From: Drosophila persimilis
Taxonomy: Eukaryota; Arthropoda; Insecta; Diptera; Drosophilidae
DNA length: 64,000 bases
Reading direction: 5' to 3'
Assembly (NCBI RefSeq): GCF_003286085.1
Contig: NW_020825289.1
Location: 20,300,001 to 20,364,000, forward strand
Shown: positions 23,757 to 36,709 of the stretch, in pieces
Layout of the letters: each line of letters opens with the position of its first letter
Numbering within the stretch: position 1 is the stretch's first letter
Made by a program: the position numbers and the translations under genes
The notes under the pieces: generated by a model
Databases searched by the model: none
What the model was told of the DNA's origin: nothing
What the model saw: the letters and a program-made list of their open reading frames with translations, nothing else

Positions 23757-24953
23757 CTAATCCTTGGCAGGCACCTCGATGACGCGGGGCTTGTCGATGA
23801 TGCGGGCAGTCTTGTTGCCCTTCTCGACAATGCCAATGATCCAGGCCTGGTAGCCTTCCTGCTTCTCAATGTCCTTGCAGTAGGCGGCGGCCTGTTCGCG
23901 CGGCAAGCAGATCAGCAGACCTCCGGAAGTCTCGGCAGAATGGCCCTGCAGCAGCTGGAACATATTGCCACAGGCCTTGGCAACGGCCGCCATTTTTGCG
24001 ATCACTGGAAGATTATGAATAACGAAGGAGACGTCCTTCTTTTGGTGAGCCGCCAAAGTCTGAGCATGGCCCAGCAGACCGAAGCCTGTTATGTCGGTGG
24101 CCCCGTGGGCGTTGTACTTGTGCATGAGCCGAGCTGCCACACGGTTTAGGCGCGACATCGAGTTCATGGCCCTGTGGTAGGCCTTGCGCACATCTTCCTC
24201 GGATACGACCAGCTTGATGCGGTTCCAGCGCTCCGCCTGGTCTATCCACTGGTGAGCATTGACGGCCACCTGGGTGCCCAGGGGCTTGGTCAACACCAGA
24301 ACATCTCCAACGACAGCGTTGTCCGGTACAATATACTCGTTCGGCTGGCAGATGGTGGAGGCCACGCCGCCAATGGTGCACCAGGGATTGACCACGCTCT
24401 GGCCCCCAGTAACCGTGGTGCCGGCCTCCAATGCGGAATCCTTGAAGCCACGCATTATCAGAGGGATGACCACATCGCGCTCCTTCTCCGTCATCTTTGT
24501 GCTCACGGCCAGCAGCATCAGCATGTTGTCGCAATCGGTTACGCCCATGGCGTACAGATCACTGAGCACGTTGGCACAGGCTATTTTGCCCATCATATAT
24601 GGATCGTCGACAATCGGATAGAAGAAGTCGGTGGTCTGCACCAGGCAAAGTCCGCCATGGCGAAGAGGAATGACAGAGCAATCCAGGCCAATGCCGATTC
24701 GTGGAATCGCCACGTTTAGGAACTGCGGCTCCTGGTCCTGTGCTGAGTAGTCCTGCTGCAGAGCCGACACCAGTTTCGAGAGTACATCCTGGGGCACCTT
24801 GCAGCCACGTCCCTTCAGATCAGCGAAACGTGTCAGACGGAAAGAGGCATCCAAGTCGTGAGCGGTCGGATCAAAGGGGCGGCGCAGTTCTGCGTCGCCA
24901 CCACCGTGAAGCTCCAGATGGGCAGCATTCAGGACGTCTGCGGCGTAGCTCAT
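23757..24953 (-). CDS. SelD: selenophosphate synthetase 1-type protein (Arg form)
   Basis: One coding exon, 398 aa, the normal length for insect SPS1 (also called patufet). The protein has the AIRS/PurM kinase fold: N-terminal glycine-rich catalytic loop, [14 protein letters not shown] metal-binding segment, MLMLLAVS, and [12 protein letters not shown] in the C-terminal domain. In the catalytic loop KGRGCKVPQ the residue that is Sec or Cys in active SelD/SPS2 is Arg, encoded by CGT. Insect SPS1 is known to carry Arg here, and it does not make selenophosphate from selenide; it is essential for redox homeostasis and vitamin B6/glutamine-related metabolism. The true Sec-containing paralog (SPS2) would lie elsewhere. 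Divergent from conv, 1.8 kb apart. A CTAG-bearing stretch just before the ATG may be a 5' UTR splice acceptor. Confidence 0.95.
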   Translation of the reverse strand: MSYAADVLNAAHLELHGGGDAELRRPFDPTAHDLDASFRLTRFADLKGRGCKVPQDVLSKLVSALQQDYSAQDQEPQFLNVAIPRIGIGLDCSVIPLRHGGLCLVQTTDFFYPIVDDPYMMGKIACANVLSDLYAMGVTDCDNMLMLLAVSTKMTEKERDVVIPLIMRGFKDSALEAGTTVTGGQSVVNPWCTIGGVASTICQPNEYIVPDNAVVGDVLVLTKPLGTQVAVNAHQWIDQAERWNRIKLVVSEEDVRKAYHRAMNSMSRLNRVAARLMHKYNAHGATDITGFGLLGHAQTLAAHQKKDVSFVIHNLPVIAKMAAVAKACGNMFQLLQGHSAETSGGLLICLPREQAAAYCKDIEKQEGYQAWIIGIVEKGNKTARIIDKPRVIEVPAKD

Positions 24954-26737
24954 TGTGTGCTAGAACTAGAAAAGGAGCGTTTCTTTGTATAGTGTGACAG
25001 CTATGAATATTTACGCACTTCTTGCCGCGCAACAAAAACAAAATCAACCAAGCCGCAAGTAACTCGCGTTCTCCCGCAACACCAATACAGGCGCACATAG
25101 ACGTGTATGTACACACAATTTTTGTTGCGTGTGAGTAACAAGCGCTGTGATTGGCTGTTTTCACGATGGCGGCTAAAACGGGCGAAGTCAGTATTTCTCC
25201 CTGTCGGCGAGGCGTGCAACGTGAATAATGCCCACTTATGTGAGTCGAAAAATGCCAAAATAGTGTTGCCTTTCACTAGTTGGTGCATTTGAACTAATTA
25301 AACATTGGTTGGGAACACTTTTACTTACAGTGGTCTTATTAAATTTACAGGGAAAACTCTTGATATTGACTGCGAAAACTGTATTTATTTTGCGCCGTTT
25401 TGTCTTCTCCCACAGAGCGATTTGTCACAACAGAGTTGCTTCCAGAAATATATGAAAATATATGGTCTCACTTAAAAAATATACCGTACATATACTGACA
25501 AATTGACGAAGTTCTACTGTACATATTCCTCGTTTTTGATATTCCGTCGAATATTACTAGCTGGATAGAACCCTCAGCCATGCCCACATATTTTTTTCCG
25601 TTTAATGAATCAATTTTCTTATTTACTGATTTATTTTAAATACTTGCTTTTAGTGGATTCTGCCCAATAAGAGGTTTTAGCGAAAAATGTCAAACAAATG
25701 ATATACGGTCTCATTTTCAAAATATATCGACGAATTTTTCATATTCCTCGTTTTTGATATTCCGTCGAATATTACTAGCTATTTAGATCTGTCAGCCCTG
25801 CCCACATAATTTTATCCCATGGACGAATAAGTTTTCTAAGAGATTGACTACTTTTAAGTCCTTCCATTTCGTGTAAGCAACAGAAAACAGTGGCAACTTA
25901 AGTGAGTACGGAATGTTGAGCTGAAAAGGGACATTGTGGCGAGAAAAAATCCCTCCACGAAGAGAGGATATCCCATCACAAAACAGAGAGCAAATTACAA
26001 AAAAAGAGGAAGTCCCGCCAAACTTGAGCGCCTGAGTCGAATTGTTTGAAAGTGAATGAGTGAATAGGATCTTAATCCAATCCATTGGAATAAGTGGCGC
26101 ACGGAATTACGATTTGTGGGAGAGAGAAAATTCAAGAAACCTGCGTATTGAAGTTTCCATACCATTTGTTCTCAAATTTACCTATAAAAATGAAGTTTAA
26201 TAGATGAAATCGATAAAATATACCATTATACCAATATACCATAAATATACCGTTGGCCAAACTATCGTTGCTAGAAGCGTGGGGCTGCCAAATCGCTGAA
26301 AGTCGATCGATATAAATGCGCGCTTTTGCAAATATATAATAAATATATATAAATTGAATTGTTATAAAATTACCATTCTGGGCCTCGCACCATGACTCAC
26401 TGGCCTGCCTTGAAGGCGTCGCTCCGCTTAGGCGGAGGCAAAACACCCTGCTCACAGCCACTGCACGGCATTCGTCCAACGACTAACAACAAAACCTGTT
26501 GCTCGATAAGAGCAAAAAGTAAAAGTGAGTCGAAACAATGAATAATTTACCTTTGTTCGCCGTTGTGTAATCTAGGAAATTCTTCTTAGCTTAAAAACTA
26601 TTGGCGCCTTTGGGAAATATCGGAAAGAGGAATCTAAGCTTTGAAAGAAGGACAAACAAAAGACTTGAGCAACAAACTTTCTTTTGCCTTGGCCATGGGC
26701 TAAGTGAAACGCTGACGACACCACACCACACCTCATC
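24954..26737. other. divergent intergenic region, SelD / conv
   Basis: Promoters and 5' UTRs of both genes must be here. The central part carries two copies of a dispersed TATA-rich repeat (25441-25830). A CGATCGATATAAAT word lies near 26306. No supported open frame. Confidence 0.5.
25441..25830 (+). repeat. dispersed TATA-rich repeat, two tandem copies about 216 nt apart
   Basis: The block TTTTTGATATTCCGTCGAAT with ATTACTAGCT and CCCACATA following occurs at about 25533-25592 and again at 25749-25808. Each copy is preceded by a TATGGTCTCA / ATACGGTCTCA word and AAAATATA-rich DNA. The same family appears in reverse orientation at 57.4-58.3 kb. Confidence 0.7.
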
Positions 26738-29700
26738 ATGGTAACGCTACGCCTGCGCAGTCTTATACTGCTGCAGCTGTTGGCCGTGGCCAGCGCTGAG
26801 TATGTGTACGGCGAGCCCAAGTTCAAGTGTCCCAAGAAGTAGGTGTCTTTCAACTCTTAATAATAAATTTAAAATAATTTCGCGAATATTTGAACCAGAT
26901 CCAAGGTGCTTTATCCGTGCAGTTGCATTAAGGGCAGCGATGAGGGAATCTTTGTGCGCTGCGAGAAGGTCAACCTGGCTACGCTCTCCGTGGCTCTGCA
27001 GAACTTGGCCTCCTTCGGTTTTCCCGTCGAGGAGTTGACCATCTACAGGGGTAACTTTGGTGCGTACTACTCTTTTACTTGCAATTCGAATACTTAATAG
27101 CCTGTTTCTGCCAGTTCGATTGTACGGTCCTATGTTTGCCAATATCAAAGCCCGCATCCTGATCATTGAGGAGACTCCTCTGGCGACCATCGAAGATTAC
27201 GTGTTCTATGGCGTGAACAACACAATGGAGGAGCTCCACTTGTTGGGCACCAATTTGAGCCATGTTGGACCCCTGGGATTTGGCGTAAATATAAATAGGA
27301 GTCGAAAATACCATGAAATATGGTCGATCAATAATTGTGATTTCAGATACTGGGAAAGACCACTAAACTTGTGATTAAAGGACATGCATTTGAGCAGCTT
27401 CCAAAAGATCTCTTCGCTGGCCAAGAGATCACCAATAGACTGGAGACGTTGCGCCTGACCAATGGACTGCTGAGCGATCTACCCATTGAGACATTTCAGC
27501 CTCTGCGCAAGCTGAAAACTCTCGACCTGCATGGGAATCAGTTGGAGAACCTAAAACGAAATCAGTTTAAGAATCTCAGGGAATTGGAGCTCTTGGATAT
27601 AAGTCACAACGGGATCAAGAAACTGGAGGCGCAACACATTTCCGATCTCACAAAACTGGGCTGGTGTAATGTCTCGCACAATGCCCTAAACGAGCTGAGC
27701 CGCGGAACGTTTGCCAGGAACTCCGTGCTAAAAGTGCTCAATCTTGCCCACAATCGCATACCGCGTCTGGATGCGAACAGCTTCCGGGGCATGCGCTTTC
27801 TGCGCCGCCTATTTCTCAGCGACAATATGCTCACGGAGATTGGTCGCGGTACATTCGGGTCGGTGGCCCGCATTGGAACAATTGACTTGGCCCGCAATCT
27901 GCTGAAGAAGGTTGAGTATCAAATGTTTACCCAAATGAACTATGTAGAGGTACGTACCCAACCAAAATGTCAACCGAAGAATGAGTAAACTGTATGGACT
28001 TGTATATTTTCAGCTCTTGGATCTGGCGGAGAACAACATCACGAAGATCGAGAAGAACTCGTTTAAGGACATCTACCAGGCGGTGATAAATGTCTCGCAT
28101 AATGCCTTGGAACTGATTGAAACGGCCGCCTTTGAGAACTGTATTAACATAACCACGCTCGACCTATCCCACAACCGCCTGACCAACTTCTCGCGCCGCA
28201 GTTTCGACGAGAATACTTTTGCCACGACCTTCCAGCTGAGCTTTAATGGTCTGACCAGCCTGGCACATGTAATAACCCATTTTGAATAGACCCAGACTTG
28301 GTAACTAATCTTGTTTGTCTTTCAGATACCGATACAGAACATGACGGGCTTGAAAGTGCTGAATGCCTCGCACAACAACATCTGGGAGATCCCCAAGAAC
28401 TCTTTTCCCAAGCTGTACGAGCTTCACACAATCGATGTGTCGCACAACAATATCTCCATCATATTCAACGGGGTGTTTCAGACTCTCTTCTCGCTCCGGA
28501 CCGTGGATCTGAGCTATAACAGAATGCGGGAAATCAAATCCTCCACCTTTGGTACCCTTCCCACACTGCTGCTGTTGGATCTCAGTCACAACGAGCTGGT
28601 GTCCGTGGTGCGTGGTTCAATGGCCAAGATGACCAGCATGCGGCAGCTCTACTTGAACAACAATCGTCTGGAGAAGCTCTTCCAGCTGCCCATTTCACTG
28701 AACGAGCTCTATCTGAGTCACAACAACATTACGTCAATCCCAGCGGGCACATGGCCGGTCATGAACTCATTGATCTACCTGGACCTGAGCCACAATCAGC
28801 TGGGTGACAGCCTGGACTCGCAGAGTTTTACAGGGCTGCTGGTGGTGCAGCGGCTGAAGCTGCAGAGCAATGGCATAAGCCGGCCACCTCTGGAGGCAGT
28901 GGCGGGCATGTCAACGCTCCAGTATCTGTACTTAGAGGTTAGTTAATTGTAGGGAAATTATGGTCATTTGGAGTATATTTCGAACTGCTTTCAGAACAAC
29001 AATATATCCTCCTTGGAGCGCAGTGCCTTCGGCAAGCTGCCGGTTCTATTTGAACTCAATTTGCATGGCAATCAGGTCATGGACATTAGGTGAGTACCTC
29101 ATTATACTTCCTCTACGGTGTACGAACGATTTTATCTCCGATTTTGCCCACAGCAAACGCGCCTTCGATGGCTTGCTGCAGTTGCTCAACCTGAATCTGT
29201 CTTCAAACGGACTCAAGCACCTGCAGAACGACATCTTCTTTGGACTGCCTTCCCTGCGCACTTTGGATCTGTCGCACAACTCCCTTACCAAGCTGGATAA
29301 CAAGACGAACGGCGTCCTGGATGACCTGCTTAGCCTGGAGACTTTGGACTTGAGCCACAACCGCATCAGCTTCGTCACCAAGAAGACCTTCCCTTCGCAC
29401 CAGTACATACCGTACAACCTGCAGTACCTAGACCTGAGCTACAACCAGATGCCCGTCCTTACCTACGATATAACCTTCGGCACCAAGAAGCTGCTGCACC
29501 TGAATGTGTCCCACAACCAGATCAACGACCTGCGACGAGGCGTCCTCTCCAACTTTACCTCGTTGAAGCACCTAGACTTGTCGCACAACGAGCTCACGAA
29601 CCTCCAGTCAGAGGAACACATCTTCGACCTGCCCAAGAACCTGAGCCGCCTCGATCTGTCGCACAACCAGATATACCACATGCCCTTTGCCAATCTGGTG

Positions 29701-30527
29701 AAGGTCCAGTCGCTGACATTCGCCGACCTGTCCAACAACAGCCTCGAGGATGTGTCCGCCTCGCTGGTTGGCAGCATGCGCAACGGCAGTGAGATCCTGG
29801 TGGCCGGCAATCCACTCCACTGCGGCTGCAATGCACGTCCCTTGAAGCACTTTATGCTGCAACAGACGACACCCAGCGAGGACCTGCGGAGCATCCTCTG
29901 CACCACACCATCGCTGGCCAAGGACAAGTACCTCCTGGAGCTGGACGACGAGTTACTGCAGTGCGCCGACGACGAGAGGGAGATGTACACGGGCACCGAC
30001 TACGAGCAGCTGACAGATGTCCGGTTCCGTGAAGTTCAGACGTAAGCACAAAACCTACTGTCCGACAACTTTTCAGTCACTGACACTCTGATTCCTCTTT
30101 CTCCACTCCATGCAGCAGCAAAGCCGGCAATCTAACGCTCAGCTGGTATGTGTCTGCCACAGCGGATGTGTCCGACTTCAACGTGTACATCCGGAGCGGC
30201 GGCAACGAAGTTCTCTTCCAGGCGGACTATGCCTACAACCAGCGAACGGCCCAGATACCCATCGCAGACCTCCAGTCGCACGGCGAGGACAAGCTGCTGT
30301 CTGCCGAGATCTGCATCGTGTCCCGCGATAGCGACGGCAACACCCGGAAGTGGTTCGCCGGTCAGTGCCAGCCACTGCCGTCGCTCAAGCTGCGCAGGAC
30401 CTTCTTCTTTGGAAACTTCCAAGTGCGAGGAGGAGCAGCCGCCGCTAGCCACCACACCGGAGAGTGTCGCCTCGTGTTCATAGCTATCATGTTGTTTGTT
30501 GCTAAGCTGTGGTATTCGTGGTATTAA
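26738..30527 (+). CDS. conv: convoluted, extracellular leucine-rich repeat protein
   Basis: Exons: 26738-26838, 26899-27059, 27115-27284, 27347-27949, 28014-28268, 28326-28937, 28995-29089, 29154-30041, 30116-30527; 1098 aa. An N-terminal signal peptide (LILLQLLAVASA) is followed by a Cys cluster (N-cap), then about 30 LRRs with the LxxLxLSHNxL pattern filling residues about 90-890, then an LRR C-cap with four cysteines (NPLHCGCNARPL ... ILCTTP). The C-terminus ends in a hydrophobic segment (LVFIAIMLFVAKLWY), so GPI or membrane anchoring is likely. Convoluted/dALS is needed for tracheal tube morphogenesis and apical chitin matrix organisation; it resembles the IGF acid-labile subunit and chaoptin. 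The LRR exons are mostly phase 0, cut between repeats. Confidence 0.93.
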
Positions 30528-33500
30528 ATGTCCGTCTGCGGCCACCGCTTATTGTAAGGACACGCTCTGTTCTTCTCTATCCTTACGGTCGAACATGTGC
30601 ACGCTGCCACATTATAACAGCCGCGCGCACATGTACGGGTAGTTGTTTACTCGGACGCTGGACATAGGACGTCGCCTCGCGTGGCAGCGCAATTGAGAAA
30701 TTGTTACTGCCCCACCCACACCCACAGCCTCAGCCGTAAGCCCAGCTGATGGCACAGCCGGACGGACTTTCATTCAGAGCGAGAAAACAAAGGCCGCCTC
30801 GGCTGTCCTTTCATTCTCTATTTCGGATTCGGCTGGGGCTTCGGGTTAGGTTTCTGCCCGGAGAGAGTGCCGAGAGGCGCGGAGAGCGAGGCTTGACACA
30901 CAAATGCGCACTCGCGCTCTCTCAGCTAAAATGGTGTGCGTTACACTGGCGGCAGTAATTGATGATGATGGAAAGTTTAATTCAGAACATAATTTGATCT
31001 TCGAAAGCTGTAGAGCCTTAGAGCTATATACGGCATAGAGCTAGGAAATTTTAAATAATAATATGTATATCTATATCAAAAAAGGATGAAAAAGCATTCT
31101 GAGGTACACAGTACAGTACAGCATCGTGAAACCTCTCTCAATGTGACCTGGCCAGCAGTGTGCTAAGGACATGTGCACTTTCACTGCCACGCCACCCACA
31201 CACGCACGCACGGCATGCTCTCGATTTCACTCTAGCAACCACACACAAACACACAAGAATGTGCTTTTTGTGTTTTTGTGTGACTTTGCTTTTGCATTTG
31301 GGCCGTCCTTTGCGACTTTGCCTGTCCTTATCGATTTTCAGCGAAATTTCACAGGCTCACGGCGCACGTCAGTGCCATGCGAAAGCGAAGTTTCACTTGT
31401 CGCGCTGAGTTCGTTCGTGTCGCAGCAGCAGCAGCAGCAGTAGCAGAAGCACTAGCGAGTGCCGTTATATCGTTAACCGTTCGTTCGTTCGTTACATAAA
31501 GAAGAGATTCCAATAGAAAGTTTAAGTGCGCTGCTGTCTGACGGCATAGATCAGTGAAACTTTCCAGGAATAACCAAATCAGCAAATTGTGATAAGCAGT
31601 ACGAAGCGCGACCCCAACCCCAACCCCCCAAAGAAATCGAATCAAATTTCAATGTAATAAGTCGGAAATTGAGTGTATCCTCTCACTTTTACCTCTAACT
31701 CTCTCTCGCTCTCTCTATGGAGAGTGGTGTATAGCTGGCATCTGGGTGCGAAAACACAGCACGCTTTTGATAAACGTGCCGTAACACGGGCGTTGCGTTG
31801 AAAAAAAAGTTTCAGGTAGCAGCAGACGCAGAGAGCAGGGAGGTAGAGAGCAGGAAGAACGAAATGTAATAGAGGTCAAAAGAAGCATTGATTTAACGTG
31901 TGCTGTGCACTTCCTCCCCCACTCCACTCCCCCTATTCACAATCTCCCTCTCACCCACTCACCCACTCCCGCTCTTCACAGTTCAGTTCACCTCTACTTC
32001 GTCTTCTTCTTTAAGTTCTCCTCCTGCTCTCCCTCTCCCTCTCTTTCATCTCCCACTATCTTGGGTGGTCTGTTTTTCGGGACACGACTGTTGTTAATAG
32101 TGTGCTCGCCTCGCCTGTCTTCCCGGATATTTGTGATTCTATGCGTGCTTGTTGTCTGTGTGTGTGTTTCCTAAATAATTTGTTTAAAGTTTCATTCATT
32201 CAATAGAATACGATACACACACACACACGTACAGTGCGCCGTGTCCGTGTGTGTGTGTGTTTGTGGGCGTGTGTATGTGCGAAAATGTTGATGACGAACC
32301 CACTTACGTTTATCGCAAACCCACGAAACAACCCACGAAACCACCACAAACAGCCGCAGCAGCTGAAAAAAATCGCATGTAACACACGAACACACACACA
32401 CACACACACAGACACATGTACAGTTCAATATCCAATAAGAAACCAAGCATAATTACATAATCAAATAAAGGAACGACTAGCAAAAAAGACAAAACAAAAG
32501 CCTAAAAGGAATAAACAAAAGCACAAGTCTTAAAAAAAAACAAAAAATAAAACAGAAAGTTAATCCAAAAATGAAACGAAAATCGACGTAACGTGCACAA
32601 TTATTTAATCAACGCCAGAGGCCCCCTGGAAACGCCTCAAACAAAAGAAAAAAAAAAAACTACATAGAAAGCGAAAAGGAAAGAGGAGAAAACTACGTAT
32701 AGGAAGTAATAATAGAAAACAACCAATGTACCTGCAACAATGAAATTGAGCAAATCTTAAACAACAAACCCCAAAAACCAAAAACCAAATTTCACCAGGA
32801 TAAAGATTACTTTTAAAAATATACAAAGACACTCGATATATACCAAAGAAAAGTGCTACACATATACTCGTAAACGATAGGCAATACATATAACATATGC
32901 TATAAAGACTACTACCGTACATAAACCGTATAAACCGTAGTTCGTTGACGTTTGTTCACTGCTGGGAGGATAAGGATAGCGATAGAGATAGAGAGTACCC
33001 CCCAATCCAATCGTTGGATTGGATCGTAGAGTAATATGGAACTAACCTCGTAGTTTGTAGAGAGACGTGCGTCTCCGCAAGTAGGAAGCAAATCAAATAC
33101 TCGTAGCCGCAACATTAACGCACTTAACGACTAACTAAAACTACCAAGTAGTTGCCTCTCTTATACAATATATACATATATAATATATACACCTAAAAGA
33201 TATATACAAGATACCTAGCTGTAGCCGAACATATACGCCAATCTATATATCTACCTATATGGATTTATTTTTATAATGTCGCTAAACGAGCCCGAGCATC
33301 CTCAGAACTACTCCCACTCCCACTCTCACTTCTAGTAACACTCAGAGTCACGGCCCCTAGTCCTACTCGACCTAGGCCTTTCAAATTGCATCTGAATAAG
33401 TAACGAGGTCGATTAATGCATTAATTGGGTGGCGAAGGACACCGCCACGCCAAGCCGTGCCAAGGAGGGACCCCACCCGGTCCGGTCCGGTCCTTGCCCC

Positions 33501-34865
33501 CGCCCAGCCGCATCCTTTCTCGCTCGCGTGTCGTGCCGCTCGTGCTAGAATCCAAGGAGATATACGCGCTCACACACACACACACATCATATATATATAT
33601 ATAGGAAAACTACCTGCTTTGGGTTTCCTGTGTGGCGCCTGCCTTGACGTAACTTTGGGCCGCACAGCTGCAGGAGGAGGAGGAGGGAGTAGCACCGAAA
33701 CGCCTTAACCTGACTCACTTCCATCGCTCCAAAGAGCGACCGCAACGCCAGAAACGCCAAACCTTGCCCGCTGTGCGTTCATTAAACTTTCATGACCAAA
33801 CATTAAATTGCAAAGAGCAGGAGGAAGTGAAAGTGGAGAGGAGAGAAGATAAAAGGAGGAATCCGAACCCCCATTACCATTCCATAGCATACATTTCGGA
33901 GTAAGGAAACTAAGCCAAAGTAACAACGCTCCATCATCCCCCGGCTCGGTTGTTGTTGTTTTTTTGTGATAAATTATTCACCGATCCGGATCCGGATCTT
34001 GATCCCGCCCACCCAATCCAGCCCTTCTTGTTCTTCGGCCTCAGCTCCAGTTCCAGTTCCAGCTCCAGTTCCAGCCCCACCATCACCTTCTACACCACCA
34101 CCAAAAACAATAACGATACCGTAGAGGAAAAACGACATTTATAATCCAAAGTACAAACGAATAACCCCAAACAACGCTGCAACCCGAACTAAACTATAAA
34201 TAGCAACATATGGTATTATTATACATTGTACAAGCCGGCAGATATACATGATATGAACACATAACCTCCAAGCAAACACCCGCATAACGAATAACGAATC
34301 GAATCGAAACGAAGCGAAGCGAAACGTGCAAAACCGAAAGCAATACAAGCAAGTGCTGTTAACTATTTTAGGAGCTACTTTTTAGACATTCAACCCTACG
34401 TTACTTAACACCCAAGAACCCACCAAAATAACCGAACCCCAAACCCCGGAAGGAGGACAACAAGCAGGAGGCAATGCAGTGAGAGTGAAACAGATAGACT
34501 AACACACAACGAAAAGCAATTTATTTTGGCATTGGACCTGTGTTAGTTAATGCCAAAAATCGAAACGGAAGTTGCACCCCCACTCCACACACAGACACAC
34601 ACCCACATAAACACCTAAAAAATGCCCATAACAGGGTTAAGAATTGCATCAGTCATCGCGGGGCGTCCATTATAGGACGGAATAGCCCCAACAAAAGGCA
34701 CCAACAGCCACCACATCAGGAGTTTAGCGGCAACTGTAACGGTTAGAGGATAGCGGATAGCAGATAGCGGGTAAAAGTCAAAAGTGGCGAGAGAGTGGCG
34801 AAACTTCACCGTTACTCGATGTGGTGCTAGTGGTGGCGACGTGACGGCGGCGTTGTTGACAGAAA
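30528..34865 (+). other. intergenic and probable Ih 5' UTR/promoter region
   Basis: About 4.3 kb without a supported gene. GC-rich stretch with a CAG run at 31423-31440 and TTCGTTCG words looks like a 5' UTR/TSS region near 31.38-31.6 kb. CA/GT microsatellites near 32.21-32.28 and 32.39-32.41 kb, C/T-rich tract at 31.9-32.06 kb, and long A-rich DNA at 32.4-33.2 kb. Part may be non-coding Ih exons. Confidence 0.45.
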
Positions 34866-36675
34866 ATGCACGTGAAACACACTCAGCGCCGAGTCAGCGG
34901 TCCTGGAGCATTCGGAACCTTTACCAACGATCAACGGTATGAGAAAACCCATCCATCATATACCCACGTATGCCCTCTCCATGTCTATGTCCTTTGTACT
35001 GTTGTTGTGTTGTGCACGATCAATGTACAGTTGTGCGAGTGCGTGCATTGGGGTGATTCGTGTGATAAGGAATGATTACGAAGGATCACCACAGAGTGGT
35101 GACACCCTGTGCCCACACTCGCACCGCACACCATTATTCATAAATTTCGATGAGATGTATGTAATTCTGTTCATATTTTTTGTGTTGTTCGATTTCGTTT
35201 TGTCCTTGTTTTTTTTTTTGTTATTTGTCGATGGTGTCATTGTTCGTTTGTCTCTTGAGTTACCGTTACCCTGTTATTGTTGTAAATGTTGTTGCTGCTG
35301 CTGTTGTTGTTTTTGTTACTGTTCACGTGTATGTTTGTGTGTGTGCTTATGTATGTGGGAGAGTGCGCAGCAGAATGTCGGTCGGGCAATGGCCAAGTGT
35401 TCCACTGTCCTCCATTAGGAGCATTTCCTTTGACCGGCTGAAAGAGCACATTCACATTCACATTCACGTTCACATTCACATGCCTGGTCAGGGGCCAGAG
35501 GCCACAGGAGGTCCCATCATCCGTCACTCTAGTCAATGCAATTACAAAAACTAGATTAAAAGCCGAGCGAACAATAGCAGCAACAATGGATGGCCACACC
35601 AGGCACGCCAGCAGCATACACAGTGCATAGCCATACACGCTCCCACACACAATGCAACGCTGGAAAATAGTGTCAAAGCACTTTCGTTGCATACAGCCGG
35701 GCGCCACTGTACTTGAAATTGCAGTTGTGCTTTGCCTGTGTGTGCGTTTGTGTGCTTTTGCTTTTACTTCAACGAAATGATTTAACCACTGACCGAATTT
35801 CGGCTGCTGTTCTGTTTATGTGTTGTGATGTGTTGTGTTATGTGCCTGTATGTACGTATCGATAAGTGCTTGCTGACTTCGTTGTTGTGTTGCTTTCACA
35901 CAGCTTATTCACATGGACACGGCACACACCCACACTCACGCAGATACACATACGCTGACAGCGACCAGCAGAAGGCCACAACGGCCGTTCTTTTTATACT
36001 CTTTCAGATGTGTGATTTTGAAGAGATATCATGTCCGTCCATATGTTTCAATCCAAACAAATAATACGAGTATTAAGATAAACTAACCCAAAAACACAAC
36101 ACTCTCTAGTGGCAAGTTATCGAAGGATATGTACATATATGTATATATCGATAGATAGAGTATCAAAAGCGTCGGCGCCCTAAGGCAGGCTGTTATTGTT
36201 GCTGTTGCTCCTATCGATGTGCAAAAGGAAGCTCGATAATTCGAATTCAACTACATATGTAGTTGCGAACACGCATAGACATGCACAGACTTGCATAGAC
36301 ATGCACAGGCAGGAATTTAATTTCTTATCTCCCATCAACGAATCTCATTTTAGTTATTTGTTTCGCTCAGTTGGTTTTGTCTTCGGTTTGTTTCCTTGGT
36401 TTTGTTTTATTTGCATTGCATTCGTTTTCGCCATGTGAATAACTGGGATTTATTTTGTGTCAATGTTGTTATTGTTGTTTTACAGAAAACTTTGCTTAAA
36501 AGTACAAAAAGTTGAACCATAAAGTAAGCATTAACAACAAGAAAAAAAAAACAAACCAGAACAAGAACAAGAACCCGAACCCGAACGAACAGAAGCGAAA
36601 TCAGATCAAACAAAAATTTCGACAGCTGCCCTGACATCATCAGCGAAGGTACCGCCGACCAAGTTCCGAATATTC

Positions 36676-36709
<34 letters not shown>

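Noticed and set aside
35371..35554. Possible extra Ih exon following the short first exon
   Set aside because: It fits in phase after 34936 via a CAG acceptor, but it has no good donor, reaches a stop, and largely encodes His-Ile repeats from CATTCA units.
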